From the NCBI GenBank assembly GCA_965199105.1, contig CBDAQO010000002.1, forward strand, positions 2,046,001-2,110,000: a DNA stretch of 64,000 bases. Reading direction: 5' to 3'. This stretch comes from LMUY01 sp965199105. GTDB lineage: Bacteria > Pseudomonadota > Alphaproteobacteria > Acetobacterales > Acetobacteraceae. Made by a program: the position numbers and the translations under genes. This document shows positions 54,013 through 62,209 of this stretch, piece by piece (position 1 is the stretch's first letter; every line of letters starts with the position of its first letter). Under the pieces are notes generated by a model. It was given only the letters and a program-made list of their open reading frames with translations. It did no database searches and was not told the DNA's origin.

Positions 54013-55161
54013 TTGATCACTCGCTTGGCGGCCGCCGGCTATCGCTCGCTGCGGGACTTCGCGTGCGAACTGGGGCCGTTCACCGTGGTCACCGGTGCCA
54101 ATGGCAGCGGCAAGTCGAGCCTGTACCGCGCGCTGCGTTTGCTAGCCGAGGTCGCGCAAGGCGGCCTGATTGGCTCGATCGCGGCGGAAGGCGGGATCGG
54201 CTCCACGCTCTGGGCCGGGCCGGAGCGGTTCAGCCGCGAGATGGTCAGCGGCGCCCGCCCGGTCCAGGGCACCCGGCGTTCCCACCCGATCAGCGTGCGG
54301 CTTGGTTTCTCCAGCGCGGATTTCGGCTACGCGGTCGACCTCGGCCTGCCCGAGCCAGGCCAGTCCCCCTTCAACGACCCCACCATCAAGGTGGAGGCGA
54401 TGTGGACCGGCGAGCTGCTCGGGCGCACCAACCTGTTCGCCGAGCGGCGCGGCCCGTACGTCCGCCTGCGCGACCCGAAGACGAGCGCCTGGCACGACGC
54501 GCTCACCAACCTGTCCGCGTTCGACAGCATGGTCACGCACTGCGCCGACCCGGTGCTGGGCCTGGAGCTGCTGCTGATGCGCGAACGGATGCGCGCCTGG
54601 CGCTTCTACGACACGCTGCGCACCGATGCGGACGCGCCCGCCCGCCGCCCGCAGGTGATGACCTACACGCCCGTGCTGGCCAGCGACGGCGCCGACCTCG
54701 CCGCCGCGATCCGGACCATCCTGGCCATCGGTGACCGAGATGCGTTCACGGCCGCGGTCGAGGACGCCTTCCCCGGCTCGAGCGTCAGCGTCGACGGTGC
54801 CGACTACGGCACAGTGCAGATGCGCCAGCCGGGCCTGTTGCGCGAGCTTGGGGTGAGAGAGCTGTCCGACGGCACGCTGCGCTACCTCCTGCTGGTCGCC
54901 GCGCTGCTATCCCCCCGCCCGCCCGACATCATGGTCCTCAACGAGCCCGAAGCCAGCCTGCACCCCTCGCTGCTCGAAGCGCTCGCCCGCCTGATGACCG
55001 AGGCCTCGCGCCGCTGCCAGGTGATCCTGGTCTCGCATAGCGAACGCCTGGTCGGGAGTTTGCGCGCGGCGGGCTGCCACGCAATCGAGCTGACCAAGCG
55101 GCTGAGCGAGACGGGCATCGTGGATGGCGACCCGCCGCGATGGGTGTGGCCGAAGCGGTGA
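54013..55161 (+). CDS. AAA ATPase of the RecF/SMC-like (AAA_21) type
   Basis: 382 residues from a TTG at 54013. Walker A is VVTGANGSGKSSLYRALRLL. The middle is unique to this DUF-like group (LSAFDSMVTHCADPVLGLELL). The end has the ABC-like signature VRELSDGTLRYLLLVAALL, Walker B in MVLNEPEASLHPSLLEALARLM and the switch His in VILVSHSERLV. Such stand-alone ATPases are found in DNA-repair or defence contexts, but no nuclease partner is seen. Its last ~235 bases lie in a 659-bp repeat, and a truncated copy occurs at 57087. Confidence 0.88.
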   Translation: MITRLAAAGYRSLRDFACELGPFTVVTGANGSGKSSLYRALRLLAEVAQGGLIGSIAAEGGIGSTLWAGPERFSREMVSGARPVQGTRRSHPISVRLGFSSADFGYAVDLGLPEPGQSPFNDPTIKVEAMWTGELLGRTNLFAERRGPYVRLRDPKTSAWHDALTNLSAFDSMVTHCADPVLGLELLLMRERMRAWRFYDTLRTDADAPARRPQVMTYTPVLASDGADLAAAIRTILAIGDRDAFTAAVEDAFPGSSVSVDGADYGTVQMRQPGLLRELGVRELSDGTLRYLLLVAALLSPRPPDIMVLNEPEASLHPSLLEALARLMTEASRRCQVILVSHSERLVGSLRAAGCHAIELTKRLSETGIVDGDPPRWVWPKR

Positions 55162-55585
55162 GGGGGTGCGGAGCGGACCGGCATTTCTGAGTGTCACTTA
55201 GATGGGCTGGTTCGATTGCGAGACGCGCCAGATAAGCCTATCGAACATGCGGTCCGATAACCACCGGCGCAGGAACAGTATCGGTCGCGCCCCGCCACCG
55301 AGCGCATAGCGCGTACGCGGTTGTCTCGCGTTTGCCGCCTTCGCGATGGCGTCAGCGATCACCTTTGGCCGGGACACCATCGTGGACGTGCTCATCTGCG
55401 CGAACATCGCCGCATGGCGCCGCGCGTAAGGCGCATAGTCGGTCATGCCCGATCGGTCGACCAAACTGGCCTTGGTGATGTCGGTCCATTCGGTGTGGAT
55501 CGCGCCGGGCTCTATCACGATCACGTCGATGCCGAACGGCTTCACCTCCAACCGCAAGCAATCGCTGAGTCCCTCCACCGCGAAC
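54927..55585. repeat. 659-bp direct repeat, left copy
   Basis: Matches 57087-57745 at a constant offset of 2160 bases, with nine substitutions by direct reading and no gaps (about 98.6% identity). It carries the 3' end of the ATPase gene and the 3' end of the convergent SDR gene. The left edge is CATCATGG and the right edge is at CGAAC; beyond both edges the copies diverge completely. Confidence 0.97.
55198..55585 (-). pseudogene. C-terminal fragment of SDR (duplicate of the gene at 57358-58191)
   Basis: About 129 codons identical in frame to the end of the intact SDR, with a few substitutions (for example Gln for Arg in NARQPRTRY and Thr for Ala in WTDITKAS). It lacks the coenzyme-binding half and active-site Ser. 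An internal GTG or ATG could allow translation, but the product could not be a working dehydrogenase. It is cut at the right edge of the repeat, where foreign DNA begins. Confidence 0.9.
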
Positions 55586-56113
55586 CTGGTGGGACCTATG
55601 ACTTAATCGCCGCGACGGAAACTCTGGTCCAATTGGCCACAGTACCGGCCGCAATAGCAACCGTGCTAAGTCCAGATTTCCTCGCCGTTCAGGCTGCGGG
55701 AGCCACGGCATTCCGACTTGACCTTCAATCAAGGTGGTGACTTTGCTGGGGGGCAATCCAGTCAGTGTGCCGAAGAAATTTAATGCTACCTGGTCGGACG
55801 CTCGCTGATCCTCTGCAGGATCAAGTGCAATATCGTATCGGATCTCATATTGCGCTGCGTTCCAACCGCGCACCAAGGCACCGACAGGGCCCGAGTTCGA
55901 GTTTACCGCGATTGCACTGTTTACCCAGAGGGCCGCTCCAGGATCGACAAAGGAGTCCGGCGTCGTAACGGTCGTGCCTGTATTGGGGTCTATGTCAGTG
56001 CTGGTGATCGCACCGTAGACAAGCGCATACGCTTCTTGGAGGTTATCGGCGTTGACCGCGTCGGCAACTGCCTTCTGCACCGTTGGGTCGGTGAAAGCGA
56101 AACTGCCGGTCAT
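55352..56113 (-). CDS. Unrecognised ORF, chimeric at its 3' end
   Basis: 253 codons from the ATG at 56113, which overlaps the stop of the upstream ORF (ATGA). Residues 1 to ~175 are from the foreign insert: an acidic, Thr/Asn/Val-rich protein starting MTGSFAFTDPTVQKAVADAVN, with DIDPNTGTTVTTPDSFVD and LVRGWNAAQYEIRYDIALDP. I do not recognise a family. Near 55585 the frame runs into the repeat, where it reads the SDR gene out of frame for ~78 codons, so the natural C-terminus is lost. From about residue 130 the composition changes (QPERRGNLDLARLLLRP), suggesting an earlier frameshift as well. Probably a truncated gene. Confidence 0.5.
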   Translation of the reverse strand: MTGSFAFTDPTVQKAVADAVNADNLQEAYALVYGAITSTDIDPNTGTTVTTPDSFVDPGAALWVNSAIAVNSNSGPVGALVRGWNAAQYEIRYDIALDPAEDQRASDQVALNFFGTLTGLPPSKVTTLIEGQVGMPWLPQPERRGNLDLARLLLRPVLWPIGPEFPSRRLSHRSHQVRGGGTQRLLAVGGEAVRHRRDRDRARRDPHRMDRHHQGQFGRPIGHDRLCALRAAPCGDVRADEHVHDGVPAKGDR

Positions 56114-56985
56114 CGCGATACTCCTGTCACAGGTTCAAACATGCTTTTTATGAGAGCCACTGTACGGCGGTGGATAGCGAGCCATTCCGCCTCCGGAAAT
56201 CTGTCAGTTGTAAACTGGGTCAACATCATGATGTCCGGGGCAATCATGAAACCGCCACCGCCAGGTCCAAAGCTGCCTTCCTCGCAAACCTCGTCTGGGA
56301 TCCCGTAATGAAAGCAACCGATGTTGAATGGGATGTTCTGGAAGGATGCCTCGGATGCTGTTTGATAGACGTAGAGGGTTTCTGCGGTGGGTGGAACCTT
56401 TAGATGAACGTATCCTGCAGCATCCCTGCCGGTAGCATCAGCATTGCCGGCCTCCAAAAGACTCTTGCAGGCCGTAGTTCTAAATTGCTCAGCAAATTGC
56501 CAGCATCCTAGCGGTAGGACGGGATTGCGAAGGACAATAAAGCTCACGGAGTTGGGGAACATGGCAGGGTCGTATCGGTTGAACCACGGCGTTTTGGAGC
56601 CTGGCAGACGTTCAAGGTAAATACGGACCCATACCTCCTGTGGCAGGTAGCTCTCCAGCGACTCGGGGCGTGCAACTACTTGCTGGATGCTCAGCTCGCC
56701 CCCTTGATTGTTGTTCCTTGGTGAGAGCATCACCATGCAGCTCCCACACGCTGGAAGGTGAAGCCGCTCATTGAACAAGGTCAGGTTAGCGGTGTCGCCG
56801 CTCATTGTGAGGTGAAGCGAGCTGCCGCCGTTTGACGCCATCGGCTCGGCGACGGCCGTGAGGTGATGGCCAAGCGAGCTTCGGGCGCGTGTCGTAGGTA
56901 GGTCTTGGGAATGGATCAGAAAGCAACAAAGGAGTGCTTCTAATGCTTGCGGTAAGGTAGGCGAGGAAAAGAAGAGTGCTTTCAT
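56110..56985 (-). CDS. Unrecognised 291-residue protein in foreign low-GC insert
   Basis: The ATG at 56985 has AAAAGG upstream; internal ATGs at ~56841 or ~56808 are alternatives, since the first ~45 residues look poorly ordered. The core is Cys-containing (LHLPACGSCMVMLSP, GCWQFAEQF, IGCFHYGIPDEVCEEG). It has EVWVRIYLERLPGSKTPWFNRYDP in the middle and a glycine loop GSFGPGGGGFMIAPD near the end. No signal peptide, membrane span or known motif was identified. Codon and base use are clearly less GC-biased than the neighbours. It overlaps the next ORF by four bases, so the two form a small operon of unknown function. Confidence 0.6.
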   Translation of the reverse strand: MKALFFSSPTLPQALEALLCCFLIHSQDLPTTRARSSLGHHLTAVAEPMASNGGSSLHLTMSGDTANLTLFNERLHLPACGSCMVMLSPRNNNQGGELSIQQVVARPESLESYLPQEVWVRIYLERLPGSKTPWFNRYDPAMFPNSVSFIVLRNPVLPLGCWQFAEQFRTTACKSLLEAGNADATGRDAAGYVHLKVPPTAETLYVYQTASEASFQNIPFNIGCFHYGIPDEVCEEGSFGPGGGGFMIAPDIMMLTQFTTDRFPEAEWLAIHRRTVALIKSMFEPVTGVSR

Positions 56986-57086
56986 TCTGGCTGCCTTTTT
57001 TGCAAAAAAGCGTATCCCAGCCCTTCAAAGTATATTCAAACGATTCGCCGTAACCGTAAAGAAGAACACCCGTATCAGAGAAGATG

Positions 57087-57321
57087 CATCATGGTCCTCA
57101 ACGAGCCCGAAGCCAGCCTGCACCCCTCGCTGCTCGAAGCGCTCGCCCGCCTGATGACCGAAGCCTCGCGCCGCTGCCAGGTGATCCTGGTCTCGCATAG
57201 CGAACGCCTGGTCGGGAGTTTGCGCGCGGCGGGCTGCCACGCAATCGAGCTGACCAAGCGGCTGAGCGAGACGGGCATCGTGGATGGCGACCCGCCGCGA
57301 TGGGTGTGGCCGAAGCGGTGA
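57087..57321 (+). pseudogene. C-terminal fragment of AAA ATPase (duplicate of 54013-55161)
   Basis: 76 codons identical to the last 76 residues of the intact ATPase (Walker B onward, MVLNEPEASLHPSLL to the stop). Walker A and the signature region are missing. It begins exactly at the repeat edge and has no ribosome site of its own that I can see. Confidence 0.9.
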
Positions 57322-57745
57322 GGGGGTGCGGAGCGGACCGGCATTTCTGGGTGTCACTTAGATGGGCTGGTTCGATTGCGAAACGCGCCAGATAAGCCTA
57401 TCGAACATGCGGTCCGATAACCACCGGCGCAGGAACAGAATCGGCCGCGCCCCGCCACCGAGCGCATAGCGCGTCCGCGGACGTCTCGCGTTTGCCGCCT
57501 TCGCGATGGCGTCAGCGATCACCTTTGGCCGGGACACCATCGTGGACGTGCTCATCTGCGCGAACATCGCCGCATGGCGCCGCGCGTAAGGCGCATAGTC
57601 GGTCATGCCCGATCGGTCGACCAAACTGGCCTTGGCGATGTCGGTCCATTCGGTGTGGATCGCGCCGGGCTCTATCACGATCACGTCGATGCCGAACGGC
57701 TTCACCTCCAACCGCAAGCAATCGCTGAGTCCCTCCACCGCGAAC
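57087..57745. repeat. 659-bp direct repeat, right copy
   Basis: Second copy of the segment at 54927-55585. Here the SDR end continues into an intact SDR gene, whereas the ATPase end is truncated at CATC, next to foreign DNA. Confidence 0.97.
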
Positions 57746-58191
57746 TTAGTGGCATGATACCAAGCGCCGAACGGCTCATGCATCTTGCCGCCGATCGAGG
57801 TGATGTTGACGATCCGGCCCGATTTCTGTGCACGCATCATCGGCAGCGCGAGTTGGCAAAGCCGCGCAAGGCCGAACAGATTGACCTCGCACTGGCGGCG
57901 CCCCTCGCTGAGCGGGACGTCCTCCAGCGCGCCGTAGCTGCCATAGCCTGCATTGTTGACCAGCAGGTCTAGCCGGCCGCCCTGGGCGCACACCGTCTGC
58001 ATCGCCGCAACGATGGAGGCATCGTCGGTGAGATCGAGCGGCAGCAGCACCGCTCCTGCGCTTGCCAGCGATGCCATTCGCGCCATCCGCCGCGCGGCGG
58101 CAAAGACCGTGTAACCGTCAGCGAGCAACCGTGTCACCGTCGCCTCGCCGATGCCCGAGGAAGCGCCTGTCACCAATGCCGTCTTGTTCAT
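57358..58191 (-). CDS. SDR family oxidoreductase
   Basis: 277 residues from the ATG at 58191, which has GGAGCGGAC upstream. Coenzyme motif ALVTGASSGIGEATVTRLL, LVNNAGYGSYGALEDVPL, catalytic residues in NITSIGGKMHEPFGAWYHATKFAVEGL, and the long C-terminal part typical of oxidoreductases such as YbbO-like proteins. The divergent MerR gene 74 bases away is probably its regulator. The last 388 bases lie in the 659-bp repeat. The substrate is unknown. Confidence 0.92.
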   Translation of the reverse strand: MNKTALVTGASSGIGEATVTRLLADGYTVFAAARRMARMASLASAGAVLLPLDLTDDASIVAAMQTVCAQGGRLDLLVNNAGYGSYGALEDVPLSEGRRQCEVNLFGLARLCQLALPMMRAQKSGRIVNITSIGGKMHEPFGAWYHATKFAVEGLSDCLRLEVKPFGIDVIVIEPGAIHTEWTDIAKASLVDRSGMTDYAPYARRHAAMFAQMSTSTMVSRPKVIADAIAKAANARRPRTRYALGGGARPILFLRRWLSDRMFDRLIWRVSQSNQPI

Positions 58192-58265
58192 GTCCGCTCC
58201 ACATTCAAGAGGCATGAGCCTATAGCCCTGGACCAAGGTCCACGGTCAAGGGGGGTTGAGCAGCG

Positions 58266-58724
58266 ATGATGATCGGGGAGTTTTCCCGCAAAACGGGGTT
58301 GAGCGTCGACACGATCCGCTTCTACGTACGGCGCGGGCTACTGGTGCCGGAAACGGGCGCCAAAGGCGGGGGAAACCCGTATCAGATCTTCAAGCAAGAG
58401 CACGTGACGGCGGCGCGAATGATCCGCATGGGGCAGTCACTGGGCATGCCGCTCAAGGAAATCATTGCGCTCAATGCGGAGTTCCTGGCGGGTGGCATGA
58501 CTCGGGAGCGCAGCATCGCCATCATGGTGGGGCAACTCGCCAAGCTCGAGGAAAAAGCCGCGGAACTCAAAACGATGACCGGCTATCTCCGGCGCAAGCT
58601 TGTGTGGCTGGAGGCAGGCGCGGTGGGCAAGGAGCCCAGCTTTCCCGTCCACGGTTGGACGGGCGAGGCCTGCACATCGGTGGTGGTGCCCCCACCGACG
58701 GCGCGGCGACGATCGGCCACGTGA
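58266..58724 (+). CDS. MerR family transcriptional regulator
   Basis: 152 residues. The winged helix is IGEFSRKTGLSVDTIRFYVRRGLL, followed by NPYQIFKQEHVTAARMIRMGQSLGMPLKEI. A coiled-coil helix then reads QLAKLEEKAAELKTMTGYLRRKL. No metal-binding cysteine pattern of the classical MerR kind is evident; one Cys occurs near the end. It is divergent from the SDR gene and most likely controls it. The start may also be the second ATG (58269). Confidence 0.9.
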   Translation: MMIGEFSRKTGLSVDTIRFYVRRGLLVPETGAKGGGNPYQIFKQEHVTAARMIRMGQSLGMPLKEIIALNAEFLAGGMTRERSIAIMVGQLAKLEEKAAELKTMTGYLRRKLVWLEAGAVGKEPSFPVHGWTGEACTSVVVPPPTARRRSAT

Positions 58725-58772
58725 GAGCTGCGCTGGCTGCCCGGCGCGCGAGGCTTGGCGCGTCGCTTCCGC

Positions 58773-59408
58773 TCAGGTCTGGGACGGCCTGGGACGGGGC
58801 TGCACCACACGCGTGCCGGCCGTCGCAGGGCGGCGGGCGTCCGCTGCATACTTGGCGCGGAGGGCGACGCTGGTCGTCGTCACCGCGGCGTCGAGGTCCG
58901 TATGGGGTTCGTGCCCGAGCAGTGCGACCAGCGCGGCATTGTCCAGTTGCAGCGAACTGGGCCAGAGATAGCGCATCTCGATCACCTCCCGGCAGAACGT
59001 GACGAAGGGGGTGGCGAGGTAGACCGGCAGCCAGCGGAACGACCGCACCGGCAGGGCGCCACCGCTGGCCCGCTGGATCGCTGCCGCCATTGCGCGGCCC
59101 GCCAGCGGGTGGCCCGCGAAATGGAACCGCGCGTGTGCGGGCAGCAGCGCCTGGCGGTCAGCCAACAGCGCGATCGTCTCCCCCAGGTCAGGCAGGTAGG
59201 CCCAACTATGCAGGGCGCCGGGCACCTCCGGCGTCACCACGGATGTCAGCGGCGCCCCTTTGGCAAGCATCACCCCACCGAGCCAGGAACTCGGCGCCCG
59301 CGGGCCGAAGAAGTCGCCGGCCCGTACCACCATCGTGCGCACGCCGCGGGTGGCCGCCGCTTGCAGCATCGCTTCCATCTCGTCATCGGCCTGCACGATC
59401 CCGATCTT
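58773..59408 (-). pseudogene. N-terminally truncated NAD-dependent epimerase/dehydratase-like gene
   Basis: About 210 codons of the C-terminal part of an epimerase-type SDR: DDEMEAMLQAAATRGVRTMVVRAGDFFGPRAPSSWLG, LHSWAYLPDLGETIALLADRQ, FHFAGHPLAGRAMAAAIQRA and EMRYLWPSSLQLDNAALVALLG. The Rossmann GxxGxxG and active-site half, about 110 residues, is absent. Upstream of ~59408 the sequence instead belongs to a LysR gene on the other strand. The ORF continues to a start at 59465 only by reading antisense through that remnant. It looks like a deletion remnant. Confidence 0.8.
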
Positions 59409-59549
59409 GTTGCTGTCTTGCCGAACATGGTGCTCGCTCGCCTCGGCATCTGGTTGGCGACGCATGAAGACCTGCGCGCGTTGCGTCGCGTCGGAGTCCT
59501 GATGGATTTCTTGGCGGTGGAACTCGGCCGCTATCTCGCTTCGGCTTGA
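59409..59549 (+). pseudogene. C-terminal remnant of a LysR family regulator
   Basis: The plus-strand frame ends with LGIWLATHEDLRALRRVGVLMDFLAVELGRYLA, the pattern that closes LysR effector domains (leu-trp-leu-xx-his-x-asp-leu ... phe-leu). About 45 codons remain; the DNA-binding part is missing. It abuts the truncated epimerase, which lies on the opposite strand. Confidence 0.7.
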
Positions 59550-59580
59550 TCAGGCGCCGCCGCGCGCTGTCACCAGCCGC

Positions 59581-60396
59581 TCAAACCTGCGGCGCGCCGT
59601 CCATCGCCTGAACCCTCACCCAGTGGCCATCCGGGTCCTGCATCAGCACGGCCGCCGCCCCCGCGCGCTCCAGCACGGTGCGCGTCGCCGCCACGTCGGT
59701 CGGGCGCGTGAGGCCGCTCGCCCGACCTTGCGGCGCCCGGTAGCCCAGCAGCTCCACATGCGGCGTGGCCGGCTGCGGCGCCAGCGCCACCACGGCCACG
59801 GTCACCCCGTCCAGGCCGTCCAAGCGGTCCTGCTCCGCGCCGGTGTTCATTTGGCGGGCTTGCAGCGTGAGGCCGAATTGGTCGCGGTAGAAGGCGATGC
59901 TGCGGTCTGGGTCGGCGACGGCGATGGCAGTGTGGTCGATCCCGCCGGCGTGGCGGTCGGCGAACTCGATCAGTTCGAGTGGGTGGCCGTCGGGGTCGCG
60001 GAACTTGTAGGCGGTGGCGCCACCGGAGGCGGCGGGGAGGCGTTGTGGGCCGCCGCGGCTGATTGGAGTGGCGGCGAAGGGATGGAGGCGCTGGTAGGCG
60101 GCAGCGATGTCGCGCGTGACCACGGCAAAGTGCTGGAAGATGAGGTCGGCGGCGGTCGCGTCGGGCGGGTAGGGATCGCCGGGCGGGTCGAAGCGCTGCA
60201 GCGCAACCACTTGGCCGCCGAGTTGCAGCAGCACCTCCTCGCCGCTCGTTGCGGCAAGCAAATGCGCCATCGCCGGGTCGAGCGCGCGGGCTGGCCCGGC
60301 GGTGAAGCCAAGCGCCGCCACGTAGAAGCGGGCGGCGCGGGCGAAGTCGGTCACGGTCAGCTCGATGCGGGCCAGGCGGGTGACCGGGTGGGTCAT
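59581..60396 (-). CDS. Two-domain VOC (glyoxalase/dioxygenase fold) protein
   Basis: 271 residues with two VOC modules. The first (~5-150) starts RLARIELTVTDFARAARFYVAALGF and ends KFRDPDGHPLELIEF. The second (~155-265) has IDHTAIAVADPDRSIAFYRDQFGL and ends MQDPDGHWVRVQ. The conserved His/Glu metal positions are visible in both. Its start overlaps the lactonase stop (ATGA), and it is the last gene of the GMC operon. The reaction is not known; VOC proteins include lyases, isomerases and dioxygenases. Confidence 0.9.
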   Translation of the reverse strand: MTHPVTRLARIELTVTDFARAARFYVAALGFTAGPARALDPAMAHLLAATSGEEVLLQLGGQVVALQRFDPPGDPYPPDATAADLIFQHFAVVTRDIAAAYQRLHPFAATPISRGGPQRLPAASGGATAYKFRDPDGHPLELIEFADRHAGGIDHTAIAVADPDRSIAFYRDQFGLTLQARQMNTGAEQDRLDGLDGVTVAVVALAPQPATPHVELLGYRAPQGRASGLTRPTDVAATRTVLERAGAAAVLMQDPDGHWVRVQAMDGAPQV

Positions 60397-61292
60397 GGCA
60401 GTTGGCTGCCGCGCACGTTGGTGTAGAGCGCCATCAGCCGGTGCGAGGCGCAGATGAACAGGCGGGCATTATTGCGGCCGCCGAAGCAGAGGTTGGCCAC
60501 CGTGCCGCCGGTCAGGACCTTGCCCAGCACCGTGCCGTCCGGGTCGATGCAGTGCACGCCGTCGCCGGCGCTGCTCCACACCCGGCCATCCGTGTCGCAT
60601 GCGAGGCCGTCGGCCGCACCCGGCGAGACGCTGTGGAACACGCGGCCCCGGCGCAAGCGGCCCTCCACCACGTCGAACGCGCGAATGTGGCGCACCGGCT
60701 GCGCGGCGAATTGCGACCCGGTCTCGGCCACGTAGAGCGTGCGTTCGTCGGGCGAGAAGCACAGGCCATTGGGGCCGGTGAAATCGTCCGCGGCGACTTC
60801 GAGCGCGCCGCCCGGGTCGAGGCGGTAGAGCGTGGCGGGCAGCTCCATCGCGTGCTTGCCGCCCTCGTAGTCGGTGCTGCCGCCGTAGAGCGGGTCGCTA
60901 AACCAGACGGCGCCATCCCGCGCGACCACCACGTCGTTGGGGCCGTTCAGCCGCTTGCCCGCGAACCGGTCGGCCAGCACGGTGATGCGTCCGTCGAGCT
61001 CGGTGCGGGTGAGGCAGCGGCCGTGATGGGAGCAGCCGACCAGCCGGCCTTCACGGTCCCGCGCATGGCCGTTGGCGAAGCCGGAGGGTTGGCGGAACAC
61101 CGAGACGCCCGCCTCCTCGGTCCAGCGCAGCACGCGGTCGTTCGGCAGGTCGCTCACCAGCAAGTGGCGCGCGTCGCCAAACCACACCGGGCCTTCCAGC
61201 CAGGCATACCCCTCGCCCAGCGTGAGCAGCGGCGCGTTTGGCAGCACGCAGGCGTGGAAGCGCGGGTCGAGCTCGACGATCCAGCTCGGCAT
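60393..61292 (-). CDS. SMP-30/gluconolactonase family lactonase
   Basis: 299 residues forming a six-bladed propeller: LGEGYAWLEGPVWFGDARHLLVSDL (the metal-binding Glu), SGFANGHARDREGRLVGCSHHGR, LNGPNDVVVARDGAVWFSDP (metal-binding Asn) and GPNGLCFSPDERTLYVAE (Asn/Asp). The family opens sugar lactones such as gluconolactone in the presence of a divalent cation. Following a GMC oxidoreductase in an operon, it would hydrolyse the lactone the oxidoreductase forms. No signal peptide is present. Confidence 0.93.
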   Translation of the reverse strand: MPSWIVELDPRFHACVLPNAPLLTLGEGYAWLEGPVWFGDARHLLVSDLPNDRVLRWTEEAGVSVFRQPSGFANGHARDREGRLVGCSHHGRCLTRTELDGRITVLADRFAGKRLNGPNDVVVARDGAVWFSDPLYGGSTDYEGGKHAMELPATLYRLDPGGALEVAADDFTGPNGLCFSPDERTLYVAETGSQFAAQPVRHIRAFDVVEGRLRRGRVFHSVSPGAADGLACDTDGRVWSSAGDGVHCIDPDGTVLGKVLTGGTVANLCFGGRNNARLFICASHRLMALYTNVRGSQLP

Positions 61293-61298
61293 CGTGCG

Positions 61299-61739
61299 CT
61301 AGGTCAGGTGGCCGGGGCGATGCACCGGGGGCACGTGGAGCTGCACCGTCATCAGCACCGCCGGCTCGCTGCCGACTGTGCCGGAGCGGTGCCCGGCGCG
61401 GCCCTGCGCGTCTGCCTTGCAGCCCTGGTCCTCGCCGAGGGACAGCTCGCCCGGCCCCATCTCCACCCGGGTGCCGTCCATCGCCTCCACCCACCAGCGG
61501 CCGGAGAGCGGCACGATCCACTGCGGCGCCGGGTTCTCGTGCCACTCGCCGACCCAGCCGACCGGCTGCACGGTGAACACGGTGGTGGCCTCGCTGCGGG
61601 CCTGCTTGTCGTTCCATTGCGGCGCGGCACCCCCAACGCCCTTTAGCTCCCACGCGGTGAGCGCGCATTGGGTGTGGTGGCTGACGCCCTGCTCGTCGGT
61701 CCAGAGATGCCAATAGGCAACCCGTGGCGTCTCGCTCAT
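61299..61739 (-). CDS. Cupin domain protein
   Basis: 146 residues from the ATG at 61739, which overlaps the DoxX stop (ATGA). It has VAYWHLWTDEQGVSHHTQC at the N-terminus. The double-stranded helix core is VGEWHENPAPQWIVPLSGRWWVEAMDG with ELSLGEDQGC and AGHRSGTVGSEPAVLMTVQLHVP. One metal-ligand histidine per motif is visible. It may be a small enzyme or sensor in the pathway; function is unknown. The open frame to 61970 is a shadow. Confidence 0.88.
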   Translation of the reverse strand: MSETPRVAYWHLWTDEQGVSHHTQCALTAWELKGVGGAAPQWNDKQARSEATTVFTVQPVGWVGEWHENPAPQWIVPLSGRWWVEAMDGTRVEMGPGELSLGEDQGCKADAQGRAGHRSGTVGSEPAVLMTVQLHVPPVHRPGHLT

Positions 61740-62209
61740 GGCTGGCGCGCCGTGGAGGGCGCTGCGTAGGGGTGGGAGGAGGCGAACGGGTGGCTGACGA
61801 AATCCTGCACGGTGGCGCTCCCGAGTCCGAACGTGAGCAGCAAGAACCCGCCTGCCAGCGAGAAGTTCTTCAGGAAGTCCCAGAACAGGTCGCGGCCCTT
61901 GCTCGACCCGGCGTGCCAAAAATCGCCCGGCGCCCAGAACTGCTTCCAGAGCAGCGCCGTCACGCCGCAATAGCCGGCCATGATGAAGGCGGCCAGGCGG
62001 TCGGCGGTGCCGGTGAGGATGGCCAGCGGCATCAGGATTTCTACCCCGAGGCCGACCACGATGAGCGCCGTCGCCGGGGCACGGGCATGCACCAGGGCTT
62101 GCGCCTGCCCGACCGCGCCCTTGAAGTTCAGCAACTTGTCGAGCGCGCTGAACGGGAAGAACAGCACCACGAGCAGGTAGCGCACCGCCAGCGCCACGGC
62201 ATAGCTCAC
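61736..62209 (-). CDS. DoxX family membrane protein
   Basis: 157 residues from the GTG at 62209, which overlaps the GMC stop (GTGA). Four membrane spans are visible: VRYLLVVLFFPFSALDKLLNF, ALIVVGLGVEILMPLAILTG, AAFIMAGYCGVTALLW and NFSLAGGFLLLTFGLGS. DoxX-like proteins act as quinone-linked membrane partners of oxidoreductases, so it may deliver electrons from the neighbouring GMC enzyme to the respiratory chain; this is inferred. Confidence 0.88.
   Translation of the reverse strand: MSYAVALAVRYLLVVLFFPFSALDKLLNFKGAVGQAQALVHARAPATALIVVGLGVEILMPLAILTGTADRLAAFIMAGYCGVTALLWKQFWAPGDFWHAGSSKGRDLFWDFLKNFSLAGGFLLLTFGLGSATVQDFVSHPFASSHPYAAPSTARQP

Noticed and set aside
54013..55161. Part of a two-gene defence system (ATPase plus nuclease)
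   Set aside because: The ATPase type occurs in such systems, but neither neighbour is a nuclease or other effector; the flanks are a ClC channel and an SDR.
54927..57745. Insertion sequence or composite transposon
   Set aside because: The direct repeats contain ordinary host gene ends, and there is no transposase, terminal inverted repeat or recognisable target duplication.
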